Assembly (NCBI RefSeq): GCF_000390185.1
Contig: NZ_AQHR01000104.1
Location: 1 to 64,000, forward strand
Direction: 5' to 3'
DNA length: 64,000 nt
From: Lunatimonas lonarensis
GTDB lineage: Bacteria; Bacteroidota; Bacteroidia; Cytophagales; Cyclobacteriaceae
Shown one piece after another: positions 52,849 through 61,423 of this stretch. A program made the position numbers and the translations under genes. The notes beneath the pieces are model-generated. The model saw nothing but the letters and a program-made list of their open reading frames with translations. It was not told where the DNA came from and searched no databases. Each line of letters begins with the position of its first letter. Within the stretch, counting starts at the first letter, position 1.

Positions 52849-53979
52849 ATGAAGTCAAAAAAGAATCGACCACTACGGGTGGCTATCATAGGAACGAGAG
52901 GATATCCGTATGTGTACAGTGGCTACGAAACCTTTGTCAAAGAAATGGGCGAACGGCTGGCAAAACGGGGCTTTGAAATTACCGTCTACTGCCATCGGCC
53001 CCTGTTTGCCCAACGGCCTAAAACCGTAAATGGCATCCGCTTGGTCTATGTGCCCTGCATTGAAACCAAAAACCTGAGCCAACTGACCAACTCCTTTTTG
53101 TCCATGCTCCACGTCTGCTTTTCCAAGACGGATGTGGTTTTTGTGGCCAATAGTGCCAATGGACCGTTTGGGTTGTTGCCCAGGCTGGTAGGCAAGCCCT
53201 CGGTGATCAATGTAGATGGATTGGAGTGGCTACGCCCTAAGTGGAAAGGACTGGGCGCAACCTACTTCAGGATTGCCTCCAAGCTTGCTACCAAGTTTTA
53301 CGACTGCGTGGTGACCGACTCGGACGAGATGCAGAAAATCTACCTGGAGGAGTTCAACGCACCTTCAACGATGATTGCCTATGGGGGCAATCCCCGGGAG
53401 TCATCAGATTCCTCGTTGATAGCCCAGTGGAACCTTACACCCCAATCGTATTACCTTATCGTGGGAAGGCTCATTCCGGACAACAATTCGGACCTGATTG
53501 TGGATGGTTTTCTGGCGTCCGGGACACAGCGCAAGTTGGTGATCGTCGGGGATGTCCCCTATCAGGATGCCTTTGCCCAGCGGATGAAGAACATCGCGGA
53601 CGACCGGCTACTTTTTACCGGCTATGTGCGTGATCAGGAAGCATTGGCGGCCCTCTATCACAATTGCTACGGCTACCTGCATGGGCACGAGTACGGCGGC
53701 ACCAATCCCGCCATGCTCAAGGCACTAGGGTATGGATGTGCCATTCTCGCACTGAATACACGCTTCAATCAGGAAATGCTCCAGCAGGGCAAGTACGGCT
53801 GGTATTTTGAAAAAGAAGCCAACTCGATTCGTGACTTGGTGAACTATGCAGAGACCGTTCCCGAGCAGATGAAGCAGCTTCGCGAAAGCTCACGGGACGG
53901 GCTGGTCCAGAAGTACAATTGGGATTTTGTCACGGACGAGTACGAGCGGTTGTTCAAAAGCCTGTGCAGCCTGGGGTAA
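52849..53979 (+). CDS. DUF1972-type glycosyltransferase
   Basis: 376 residues. N-terminal DUF1972 domain begins 'LRVAIIGTRGYPYVYSGYETFVKEMGERLAKRGFEITVYCH' and is followed by a GT4 C-terminal domain ('YYLIVGRLIPDNNSDLIVDGFLA', 'LLFTGYVRDQEALAALYHNCYGYLHGHEYGGTNPAMLKALGYGCAI'). This pairing is known in rhamnosyltransferases (Cps2T/WchF type) that add the second sugar to the lipid-linked primer. It is transcribed separately from the main operon (280-nt gap) and ends at a strong bidirectional terminator. Confidence 0.93.
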   Translation: MKSKKNRPLRVAIIGTRGYPYVYSGYETFVKEMGERLAKRGFEITVYCHRPLFAQRPKTVNGIRLVYVPCIETKNLSQLTNSFLSMLHVCFSKTDVVFVANSANGPFGLLPRLVGKPSVINVDGLEWLRPKWKGLGATYFRIASKLATKFYDCVVTDSDEMQKIYLEEFNAPSTMIAYGGNPRESSDSSLIAQWNLTPQSYYLIVGRLIPDNNSDLIVDGFLASGTQRKLVIVGDVPYQDAFAQRMKNIADDRLLFTGYVRDQEALAALYHNCYGYLHGHEYGGTNPAMLKALGYGCAILALNTRFNQEMLQQGKYGWYFEKEANSIRDLVNYAETVPEQMKQLRESSRDGLVQKYNWDFVTDEYERLFKSLCSLG

Positions 53980-54004
53980 AGAATATTAATCAAAGGACTA
54001 GTTC

Positions 54005-54052
54005 ACCGGAAAGGCTGGGGAATAAATCCCTAGCCTTTCCGGTAAGATTTTT
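54005..54052. terminator. Bidirectional terminator between convergent genes
   Basis: ACCGGAAAGGCTGGGG (54005-54020) pairs with the segment 54028-54043 over 16 positions with one G-T wobble and a 7-nt loop. A T-rich run follows on the plus strand. It serves the DUF1972 gene and lies just beyond the stop of the minus-strand universal stress protein gene. Confidence 0.92.
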
Positions 54053-54059
54053 TAGATTT

Positions 54060-54968
54060 TCACAATTTCAACAGTGCCTGTAGAAAGCTCATGTTTTCGC
54101 CTTTTTTCTTTAAGATTAAGGTGGGCACTTCCGTGTTTAGTTGGATGAGCTTTTCTGCTACACTTCCCAAAAGAATTGCGGCCGAGTTGGTTCGACCCCT
54201 GCTTCCGATGATCACCATATCAGCTTGCATGGATTTGCTGTGTTCAATGATGTACTTTGCTTCAGACTGTTTTTCCTTTAGGATGAATTCGCAGGAAAGC
54301 CCGCTTAATTGGTGCTTGGAAACAAACTTTTCAAAATCCTTTTTGGCATTTTCGAGCATGATTCCTGTAAACTCCTTGTAGGATTTACCGGTTTTGGAAT
54401 ATCCGGCCGGCACCTCGTAAAGGTGGCAACAGCTCACTTCCGCGGATACGTTGAGGGCGAGGGATTTTGCTAAGTCTAAGGTCAGCTTGCTGTATTCAGA
54501 AAAATCCAAAGGGACGAGGATGCGGGAGGGATGGTTGTTTTCGAAGCTCTCCGGGATAAAAAGCACCGAGTTGGGAGATTTTTGGGCGAGGTTTCGCGCC
54601 AGGGAACCAGAACCCTCTAAGAGTTTTTTACGGCCCATAACCAACAAGTCCACATCTTTGATTTTACACCACCTTAGCACTGTTTCCATGGGGTTCCCTT
54701 CTTTGACCAATATTTCATAGAAGGAGGGCTCAAACGAGAAATGTTCGAGCTCGTGCTTAATCCCGCGCACAATCACTTCGTCTACCGGAGCGAGTAGGTC
54801 AGGGTAGTTTTTGGAGATTTCTTCAGGAATGGAAAGGTCTTTGGCCACATGGACGAAGTACACCTTTTCTACTCCCAAAATAGGTGCCCAAGTTTGTATG
54901 TTGGAGAGCAGGGTTTCATCCATTTTTGTCAGGTCGAGCCCTACCATTATTTTCGAAAACTGTTTCAT
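54060..54968 (-). CDS. Tandem universal stress protein (two Usp domains)
   Basis: 302 residues from the ATG at 54968; a TTG at 54995 would add 9 residues. Two Usp domains: 1-150 ('KIMVGLDLTKMDETLLSNI' ... 'DLLVMGRKKLLEGSGSLARNLAQKSPNSVLFI') and 150-290 ('RILVPLDFSEYSKLTLDLAKSLA' ... 'MVIIGSRGRTNSAAILLGSVAEKLI'). The second carries the complete ATP-binding signature G-x2-G-x9-G-S; the first is degenerate. Cytoplasmic stress-response nucleotide-binding protein. It stands alone, facing the polysaccharide locus. Confidence 0.93.
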   Translation of the reverse strand: MKQFSKIMVGLDLTKMDETLLSNIQTWAPILGVEKVYFVHVAKDLSIPEEISKNYPDLLAPVDEVIVRGIKHELEHFSFEPSFYEILVKEGNPMETVLRWCKIKDVDLLVMGRKKLLEGSGSLARNLAQKSPNSVLFIPESFENNHPSRILVPLDFSEYSKLTLDLAKSLALNVSAEVSCCHLYEVPAGYSKTGKSYKEFTGIMLENAKKDFEKFVSKHQLSGLSCEFILKEKQSEAKYIIEHSKSMQADMVIIGSRGRTNSAAILLGSVAEKLIQLNTEVPTLILKKKGENMSFLQALLKL

Positions 54969-55182
54969 GTAGCGAAGTTGATAAACAGTTTTCAAGTTAA
55001 GGCTTTGCCCATAACTTTTAAAATGATCCTACTATTTTTAAGCTAAAATTTATTCGAATCCTATCTTTGCTCATGTGGGCATGTTCAGGGGCAGGTGAAT
55101 GCCGGTCTGAGGGCGATCCACTTCCCTGTCAGGATGGCTGCCAAAAGATACCGGATTCGCCAAGCCTCCTTTGTATCCAACT

Positions 55183-55755
55183 ATGACAACAAATAAGGAG
55201 AAATATTTCATTGCATGGGTGCCAACCGGGGCAGTACAGCAACATGCCGAAGAAATAAAACGAAAGCTTCAGGAAAAGTTTGGGGTAAAGTATGCCCTCA
55301 AGTCCCCCGCCCACGTCACGGTGAAAATGCCTTTTTTATGGAACGGGCACAAAGAGGCAGACCTGGTAAAGAAGTTGGGGGCATTTTTTTCCTCCCACGA
55401 GTCCTTTCCCCTTATACTGAAGGGATTTTCCCACTTTAGACAGCGAGTGATTTTCATCAAGGTAATGCCACAACGCCGGTTGGAGACACTACAGGAGGAA
55501 CTGGGCCGGTATTGTAAACTTAATCTAAAGCTGGATGCCGAGCTGAGCGATCAGGTGTTCAAACCTCATATGACCGTGGCCTATAATGATCTGAAAAAGC
55601 GGGATTTTGAGGACTGCTTCGGGTATGTCAAGTCCCTTACGTTCGACCGGTTAGCGCGGGTGGATGAGTTTGCGCTGCTAAAAAAGATAGAAGGCAGATG
55701 GGAAGTGGTTTCTTTTTTAAAGCTGGGACAGGGCAAGGCAGATTCGGTCGATTAA
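55183..55755 (+). CDS. 2'-5' RNA ligase family (2H phosphoesterase)
   Basis: 190 residues from the ATG at 55183; a TTG at 55171 would add four residues. Two H-x-T-V motifs, 'HVTVKMPF' and 'HMTVAYND', provide the paired catalytic histidines of the 2H phosphoesterase fold; spacing and length suit the LigT/ThpR family. Such proteins hydrolyse 2',3'-cyclic phosphates in RNA or nucleotides. Its 3' end overlaps DUF6702 by 4 nt tail to tail. Confidence 0.88.
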   Translation: MTTNKEKYFIAWVPTGAVQQHAEEIKRKLQEKFGVKYALKSPAHVTVKMPFLWNGHKEADLVKKLGAFFSSHESFPLILKGFSHFRQRVIFIKVMPQRRLETLQEELGRYCKLNLKLDAELSDQVFKPHMTVAYNDLKKRDFEDCFGYVKSLTFDRLARVDEFALLKKIEGRWEVVSFLKLGQGKADSVD

Positions 55756-56240
55756 TACCGAAGCTCGCCCTCCTGTTTGTTTCGGGAGGTGATGATACTT
55801 TTGGGGCTTTTGTCCAAATAGAAATTGACAATGTTTTGCTGGGTGGGAAAATCCGCCAAGAGAATGGTATTCTTGATCCGTACTACCTTAGGTGAAGGGA
55901 CGTTTTCGATTTCCATATAAAACCACGCCGCATCCTCTTCGATCTCAAACCCTAGGTAATGAATCTTTTGAAGGTTTCCGTTAATGTAAATCTGGTTGTG
56001 TGCAAATAAGTAATTTTTCGCCAGTTCATTCAATGCTTTGGGATCTTTAGGCCGGAGGAAGTCGACCTTCGACTGGCTGACCTGACCAAGAGCTACCTCC
56101 AGGTCGTCCCAGAATATCTTTTGGGCGATTTCGATGCTGTTCTTGTCCCGGTTATATACCATGTCGGTCAAACTGATATAAAAAGGATGGGGCAGCAGGC
56201 TGTAAAACAAGCAATAAATGGAGACCAAGAGGGTTGGCAT
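55752..56240 (-). CDS. DUF6702 family protein (exported)
   Basis: 162 residues. Signal peptide at 1-17 (LLVSIYCLFYSLLPHP), then 'HPFYISLTDMVYN..KNSIEIAQKIFWDDLEVAL', which is the DUF6702 start, and a beta-rich end ('WFYMEIENVPSPKVVRIKNTILLADFPTQQNIVNFYLD'). In Bacteroidota it is commonly encoded next to HupE/UreJ and an M1 peptidase, as here. Role unknown; the set may handle metal or peptide processing at the cell surface. Divergent from the HupE gene across 91 nt. Confidence 0.8.
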   Translation of the reverse strand: MPTLLVSIYCLFYSLLPHPFYISLTDMVYNRDKNSIEIAQKIFWDDLEVALGQVSQSKVDFLRPKDPKALNELAKNYLFAHNQIYINGNLQKIHYLGFEIEEDAAWFYMEIENVPSPKVVRIKNTILLADFPTQQNIVNFYLDKSPKSIITSRNKQEGELRY

Positions 56241-56331
56241 GAATGATCCGGAAAATTTGTTTAATGTCTGAAATTAACGTTATTATTGCGACAAATTTAG
56301 CAAACGCTTTTCAAACCACACCACCAAACGG

Positions 56332-56916
56332 ATGAACCAATTCCAACTGTATTTTAAATTAGGCGTCGAGCACATACTAGACATCGAAGGTTTTGACCAT
56401 ATCCTGTTCGTCATCGTGCTATGTGTGATATACCTGATGCGGGATTGGAAAAAGATACTGATTTTAGTGACGGCGTTTACGATAGGGCATTCACTTACCT
56501 TGGCATTGGCCACCCTGCAGGTCATCAAGGTCAATACGGATTTGGTGGAGTTTCTCATACCTGTTACCATCGCGATCACCTGTGTCACCAATATCCTTAA
56601 GCCGAAGCCTGCCGCAGGGCGTTCCGCTATTCAGTTGAATTATTTTTATGCCCTGTTTTTTGGCTTAATCCATGGACTCGGCTTTTCGAATTACCTGCGG
56701 TCCCTACTGGGCAGGGAGTCCTCCATTTTTCAGCCACTGTTGGCGTTTAATATTGGACTGGAAGTAGGACAACTGGTAATCGTAGGGTTGTTTTTGATCC
56801 TGGCCTCCTTGATGGTGGGCATTGTCGGCATCAAGCGGAAGGAATGGATTCTGGCCGTTTCAGCCATTGTTCTGGGCATGTCCTTTATGATGATATTGGA
56901 AAATAAATATTGGTAA
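56332..56916 (+). CDS. HupE/UreJ family membrane protein
   Basis: 194 residues, about six membrane helices. Conserved histidine/acid clusters typical of HupE/UreJ: 'LGVEHILDIEGFDHILFVIVL' at the N-terminus, 'AFTIGHSLTLALA' and 'FGLIHGLGFSNYL'. In proteobacteria HupE and UreJ are nickel/cobalt permease-like; the Bacteroidota branch next to DUF6702 and M1 peptidases is uncharacterised. It is divergent from DUF6702 and in line with the M1 peptidase gene 171 nt downstream. Confidence 0.88.
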   Translation: MNQFQLYFKLGVEHILDIEGFDHILFVIVLCVIYLMRDWKKILILVTAFTIGHSLTLALATLQVIKVNTDLVEFLIPVTIAITCVTNILKPKPAAGRSAIQLNYFYALFFGLIHGLGFSNYLRSLLGRESSIFQPLLAFNIGLEVGQLVIVGLFLILASLMVGIVGIKRKEWILAVSAIVLGMSFMMILENKYW

Positions 56917-57034
56917 GCGCTCCATTTTTCCTTTCATCAACAGGTCTCTGGCTTTAATTTAAACAACCTTTTGTCTGAGATTTGGTTTCAGATTAGAATT
57001 ATGGTTATTTTGTAGCATGTTTTAACATAAAAAA

Positions 57035-57056
57035 GCCGTTTTTTCCATGAAACGGC
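57035..57056 (+). promoter_or_regulatory. Hairpin between HupE-like gene and M1 peptidase gene
   Basis: GCCGTTT (57035-57041) and AAACGGC (57050-57056) form a 7-bp stem with an 8-nt loop. No T-tract follows, so it is a leader element or weak terminator. A TAnnTTTG-like TATATTTG is at 57072-57079, very close to the ATG at 57088, without a -33 partner. Confidence 0.4.
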
Positions 57057-57087
57057 ATTTCTGTCAACCAATATATTTGTATTGCTT

Positions 57088-59415
57088 ATGAGGAGTTTGT
57101 TACTGCTTTCCCTTGTTTTTTTGGGTTTTTCGGCTGAAATGAAGGCCCAGATTGACGAACAACGGCATGCCAACCGATTTGAACAATTGGGTACCATGTT
57201 ACGATCCCCAAACGTATATCGCAATGCGGCGGGAGCACCTGGTCACCTGTACTGGCAGCAACAGGCGGATTACGAGATCGATGTTGTGCTCGACGATGAA
57301 AAACAGGCCATAGAAGGCAGTGGGAAAATCCGCTACGTAAACAACTCCCCCGATGCCCTGGATTACCTTTGGGTGCAGTTGGACCAAAATCAGCGCGCAG
57401 CTGATTCGGAGACTCCAAAGATGGCAACCAATAGTATTAGTTCCCAGATGTCGCTTCGGCAGCTTCAGGGCATTCTGTGGCACGACGAAGATCTTGGGTT
57501 TAAAATCCATTCGGTTAGAAAGCTTGACGGATCCGATATACAGGTGGCGGTGAACCGTACGATGATGCGGATAGACTTGGATCAGCCCCTTTTGCCTGGG
57601 AAGGAATTTGAATTCACCATTTCCTGGTCCTTCAATATCCATGATCGGATGAGTTTTATAGGCGGTAGGCCCGGGTATGAGTATTTTGAGAAGGACGGCA
57701 ACTACCTGTACACCGTAGCGGAGTGGTTTCCGCGTATGGCTGTGTACTCGGATTTTGAGGGTTGGCAAAACCACCAGTTTGTGGGTACCGGAGAATTTGC
57801 CTTGGTATTTGGGGATTATAAAGTGAATATCACCGTACCCTCTGACCATATGGTGGGGGCAACCGGCGTGTTACAAAATCCGGAGGCTGTGCTGAGCAGT
57901 ACCGAGATGCAGCGCTGGAATCAGGCGAAATCAACCTACGACAAGCCCGTGATCATCCGAACCCAAGCCGAAGCGGAACGATTGGAGAAAGGGCGGGCCA
58001 AGGATACCAAGACGTGGGTTTTCCATGCCGAAAATGTACGGGATTTTGCTTGGACATCTTCCCGGAAATTTATCTGGGATGCCATGGCGGTCAAGCTGGG
58101 CGGTAAGGACGTGATGGCCATGTCCTACTACGCCAAAGAAGCAAACCCGCTTTGGGAGCAATATTCCACCCGTGCGGTAGCCCATACACTGCTGTCCTAT
58201 TCCAACTATACCTTTGACTACCCCTATCCGGTGGCGATTTCGGTAGAAGCTACCAATGGCATGGAGTACCCCATGATCTGCTTTAACTATGGACGGCCTG
58301 ATGAAGATGGAACCTATTCCGATGCGATCAAGTATGGGATGATTTCAGTGATTATTCATGAGGTGGGACACAATTTTTTCCCGATGATCGTCAATTCCGA
58401 CGAGCGACAGTGGACCTGGATGGACGAGGGATTGAATACCTTTTTGCAGTTTCTGGCCGAGCAGGAGTGGGACAGGGACTATCCTTCCCGCCGAGGGCCT
58501 GCGCACAAGATCGTGCCCTATATGAAGATGGATAAAAACCTCCTGGAACCAATCATGACCAATTCGGAAAATATCTATTCGCTGGGAGGGAATGCGTATG
58601 CCAAAGCGGCTACTGCACTGAATATCCTTCGGGAGACGGTGATGGGGCGCGAACTGTTTGACTACGCATTTAAGCAGTATTCCCAACGCTGGATGTTCAA
58701 GCATCCTACACCAGAGGATTTTTTCCGAACCATGGAGGATGCTTCCGCCGTGGACCTGGATTGGTTTTGGAGAGGTTGGTTCTTTGGCACCGAGACCGTG
58801 GATATTTCCATAGAGGATGTGAAGTGGTACACCATCGACTCCCGTAGACCTTCTGAGGTCAAAAGCCTGGAGCGTGAGGCGTATGAGCGCGAGGAGTCCC
58901 ATATCACCAAAGACCGTAACCGCGCCGATGTGCCCCAAACTGTGGTGGAGCGTGATCCCGGTGCCAGGGATTTTTACAATAGCTACGACCGGTTTCGGGT
59001 AGGCCCTTCCGACGAACGGCAATATCAGGAATTTTTGAGTTCACTCTCTGCAAAGGAGCGGGATCTTTTGAATTCAGGGATGAATTTTTACGAGGTGCAT
59101 CTAAAGAACAAAGGAGGATTGGTGATGCCGGTTATTCTTCAGTTTAATTATGCGGATGGAACTTCGGAGGTGGAGTACCTTCCTGCGCAGATATGGCGAC
59201 TGGATGAGTACGAGATCACCAAGGTGTTTGGCAAGCAGAAAGAGGTGGTGGAGATCATTTTGGATCCCTTCAGGGAGACGGCGGATGTGGATGAGGAAAA
59301 CAACTACTGGCCCAGGAAGTTTATGCCTTCACGGTTTGAGTTGTTCAAAAGTGCTACCTCACCCCGCGGCACTTCCCGCGGCCCTAACCCTATGCGGGAT
59401 GCGCAGAAGAAATAA
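57088..59415 (+). CDS. M1 family zinc metallopeptidase (exported)
   Basis: 775 residues from the ATG at 57088. Signal peptide to about residue 21 (SLLLLSLVFLGFSAEMKAQ). Gluzincin site HEVGH at 424-428 with the third ligand E447 (WMDEGLNTF), exactly 18 residues after the second histidine. 'GMEYPMICF' near 390 is the GxMEN-like substrate-binding loop. Aminopeptidase-type domain order: N-terminal beta domain (~45-240), catalytic (~240-540), C-terminal helical part. It cleaves peptides outside the cytoplasm. Terminator follows. Confidence 0.95.
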   Translation: MRSLLLLSLVFLGFSAEMKAQIDEQRHANRFEQLGTMLRSPNVYRNAAGAPGHLYWQQQADYEIDVVLDDEKQAIEGSGKIRYVNNSPDALDYLWVQLDQNQRAADSETPKMATNSISSQMSLRQLQGILWHDEDLGFKIHSVRKLDGSDIQVAVNRTMMRIDLDQPLLPGKEFEFTISWSFNIHDRMSFIGGRPGYEYFEKDGNYLYTVAEWFPRMAVYSDFEGWQNHQFVGTGEFALVFGDYKVNITVPSDHMVGATGVLQNPEAVLSSTEMQRWNQAKSTYDKPVIIRTQAEAERLEKGRAKDTKTWVFHAENVRDFAWTSSRKFIWDAMAVKLGGKDVMAMSYYAKEANPLWEQYSTRAVAHTLLSYSNYTFDYPYPVAISVEATNGMEYPMICFNYGRPDEDGTYSDAIKYGMISVIIHEVGHNFFPMIVNSDERQWTWMDEGLNTFLQFLAEQEWDRDYPSRRGPAHKIVPYMKMDKNLLEPIMTNSENIYSLGGNAYAKAATALNILRETVMGRELFDYAFKQYSQRWMFKHPTPEDFFRTMEDASAVDLDWFWRGWFFGTETVDISIEDVKWYTIDSRRPSEVKSLEREAYEREESHITKDRNRADVPQTVVERDPGARDFYNSYDRFRVGPSDERQYQEFLSSLSAKERDLLNSGMNFYEVHLKNKGGLVMPVILQFNYADGTSEVEYLPAQIWRLDEYEITKVFGKQKEVVEIILDPFRETADVDEENNYWPRKFMPSRFELFKSATSPRGTSRGPNPMRDAQKK

Positions 59416-59435
59416 ACATGGATGTCTAAAAAGGG

Positions 59436-59462
59436 AACCGGCAGCGATGCCGGTTTTTTTTA
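59436..59462 (+). terminator. Intrinsic terminator after the M1 peptidase gene
   Basis: AACCGGCA (59436-59443) and TGCCGGTT (59448-59455) make a perfect 8-bp stem with a GCGA loop and a run of T. Confidence 0.92.
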
Positions 59463-59521
59463 TGACTTGTTGATACGTAAGGCTTATTGCAGAAGGCTTT
59501 GGCTCAATAGGTAGTTGTAAT

Positions 59522-59725
59522 CTAAATGCAAAGCTTGGAGTCCCCTGTGGTAGTTTTCGAGGCTACTTTTCCGGTCACAGGTGGATCAGTCCATTTGAGA
59601 TCAGAAAATAGGGTCTTCAAATGTCCCAAAGCGTAATCCGCCAAATTTAACCGCAAACGCACCTTGACAAGGGTATAGGTGGTTTTATCTTCTATTTGAG
59701 TACATGATGGCTGGTCGAGGGGCAT
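59522..59725 (-). CDS. 67-residue hypothetical protein
   Basis: From the ATG at 59725 (the open frame reaches 59860, but the upstream part collides with the plus-strand ORF at 59812). The sequence MPLDQPSCTQIEDKTTYTLV followed by 'VRLRLNLADYALGHLKTLF' is moderately protein-like, soluble, no signal. Family unknown. It diverges from the small membrane ORF at 59812. Could be spurious. Confidence 0.3.
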   Translation of the reverse strand: MPLDQPSCTQIEDKTTYTLVKVRLRLNLADYALGHLKTLFSDLKWTDPPVTGKVASKTTTGDSKLCI

Positions 59726-59811
59726 TTTTTGGTTTTTAGACGGGTTTATGGTGTCCCAAACTGAATTCAGCGAAGGCAGGATATTCGCTGAATTCAAAAT
59801 GAACAAACACC

Positions 59812-60066
59812 ATGGAAAATTTGATGACGATTTCCAGCCTAGGTTGCTTGCTGCTGCCATTGTTGGATTTCTTTCCGAAGTACTTGTTTTATTACCTTTC
59901 TGTACGCAGCCAGGAAAAAACGAAACAGTTTCAAATAGAAAGGAATCATGACCTTGAAACCCTGAAGGAGATAAATCGCCATAAGGAATTTCTGGCCTTG
60001 AAAAACGAGGTCAACAACGGGGATCCAGCCAAGAATGAGCGCGCCTACCGATTGCCTTTGGCATAA
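59812..60066 (+). CDS. 84-residue small membrane protein
   Basis: One hydrophobic helix at ~5-28 ('ISSLGCLLLPLLDFFPKYLFYYL') followed by a charged, helical coil ('EKTKQFQIERNHDLETLKEINRHKEFLALKNEV'). Start may be at 59824. Resembles small single-span proteins with coiled cytoplasmic tails. No family known. It ends 60 nt before amtB, convergent. Confidence 0.5.
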   Translation: MENLMTISSLGCLLLPLLDFFPKYLFYYLSVRSQEKTKQFQIERNHDLETLKEINRHKEFLALKNEVNNGDPAKNERAYRLPLA

Positions 60067-60092
60067 AAAGAAAAGGCGCCCAACAGGCGCCT
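60065..60092 (-). terminator. Terminator after amtB (minus strand)
   Basis: AGGCGCC (60074-60080) and GGCGCCT (60086-60092) form a 7-bp stem around CAACA. Read on the minus strand, the hairpin is followed by TTTTCTTTTT, so it ends the glnK-amtB transcript. Confidence 0.85.
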
Positions 60093-60126
60093 CTCTAGAA
60101 ACATCAAACTAATATTCACACTATTA

Positions 60127-61359
60127 TTATTCTTTTGTAGCAAAGTCTGGGTAGGCATGCATGCCGTGCTCGTTGATATCGAGCCCTTCCAATTCCTCTG
60201 CCTCAGGCACCCGAATGCCGATGGTTTTCTTCAGGGCAAAGAAAACGATAAAGCTAAAGGCCACGCAGAATACACCAATGGACAGGATGCCGATCAACTG
60301 GGAGATAAACTGGCCTGTTCCCGCCAAGTCGCCGAAGATGCCGACTGCCAACGTACCCCAGATCCCACACACCAAGTGTACAGAAATGGCACCTACCGGA
60401 TCATCAATCTTGATTTTGTCAAACATCACGACACCGAAGACCACCAAGATACCTCCCACGAACCCGATTACGGCTGATTCCCAAACCGCCATCTGATCGG
60501 CGCCTGCGGTAATACTTACCAGCCCGGCCAACACACCGTTCAATACCATGGTGATATCGTAGGCTTTGAACTTGGCATAGGAGGCAAACAATGCACCAAA
60601 CGCCCCCGCAGATGCAGCGATCGCCGTCGTTACGAATACAAGGGAAACCTCTCCCGGAGATGCACTTAATACAGACCCTCCGTTAAATCCGAACCAACCA
60701 AACCAAAGAAGAAACACACCAAAAGTAGCCAAGGGCAGGTTGTGTCCAGGGATGGCGTTCATTTTTCCATCTTTGTACTTGCCCAGTCGGGGACCTAAAA
60801 GGTAGGCACCAATGACGGCACCCCAGCCACCCACAGAGTGTACGATCGTCGAACCTGCAAAGTCATAGAATGGTGTGGAAAGCGTGTCAAGGAATCCACC
60901 GCCCCATTTCCACATACCTACGATGGGATAGCAAACTCCCACATACAGGAGGGAAAAGAATAAGAACGGCCCCAGCTTGATCCGTTCGGCCACGGCACCT
61001 GATACGATGGTCGCTGCTGTGGCGGCAAACATCGCCTGGAAGATAAAGTCTGTGAAAAATGTGTACCCCTCGTCGTATTCTGAGGTATCCCAGCCGTCAG
61101 GTAGGTCTAATCCCAGTCCCGCCAAGCCAAAAAAGCCGCCTTCAAAGGCATCGCCCGGATACATCAAATTGAACCCTATAAAAGCATAGGTCAATATTCC
61201 CAGGGCAGGGATAACGGTGTTCTTGAACAAAATGTTGACGGTGTTTTTGGCCCTGGTAAGCCCAGCTTCCAGTGCGGCAAATCCCAAGTGCATGATAAAT
61301 ACCAAAATGGTAGCAACCATCATCCACAGGTTGTTTATGGTAAACAGTTCTTGGCTCAT
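60127..61359 (-). CDS. amtB: Ammonium transporter AmtB
   Basis: 410 residues, about 11 membrane helices. Starts 'MSQELFTINNLWMMVATILVFIMHLGFAALEAGL', typical of Amt/Rh. Twin-histidine pore: 'TIVHSVGGWGAVIGAYLLGPRLGKY' and 'GAISVHLVCGIWGTLAVGIFG'. 'FNGGSVLSASPGEVSLVFVTT' and 'TNTAIAASAGA'-like stretches match. Imports ammonium at low nitrogen; GlnK plugs the channel. Downstream of glnK by 64 nt on the same strand. Confidence 0.96.
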   Translation of the reverse strand: MSQELFTINNLWMMVATILVFIMHLGFAALEAGLTRAKNTVNILFKNTVIPALGILTYAFIGFNLMYPGDAFEGGFFGLAGLGLDLPDGWDTSEYDEGYTFFTDFIFQAMFAATAATIVSGAVAERIKLGPFLFFSLLYVGVCYPIVGMWKWGGGFLDTLSTPFYDFAGSTIVHSVGGWGAVIGAYLLGPRLGKYKDGKMNAIPGHNLPLATFGVFLLWFGWFGFNGGSVLSASPGEVSLVFVTTAIAASAGAFGALFASYAKFKAYDITMVLNGVLAGLVSITAGADQMAVWESAVIGFVGGILVVFGVVMFDKIKIDDPVGAISVHLVCGIWGTLAVGIFGDLAGTGQFISQLIGILSIGVFCVAFSFIVFFALKKTIGIRVPEAEELEGLDINEHGMHAYPDFATKE

Positions 61360-61423
61360 AGTTATTTAGTCGATAGTTGTAAGTAGAATTGATTCTAAGT
61401 GGGTGATTAAGTTAGCGTGGCTA

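Noticed and set aside
43000-53979. Type IX secretion substrates among the exported proteins
   Set aside because: No C-terminal sorting domain was seen at the end of any exported protein in the window.
57072-57079. TATATTTG as the M1 peptidase promoter
   Set aside because: No TTG at 19-21 nt upstream and too close to the ATG; kept only as a note.
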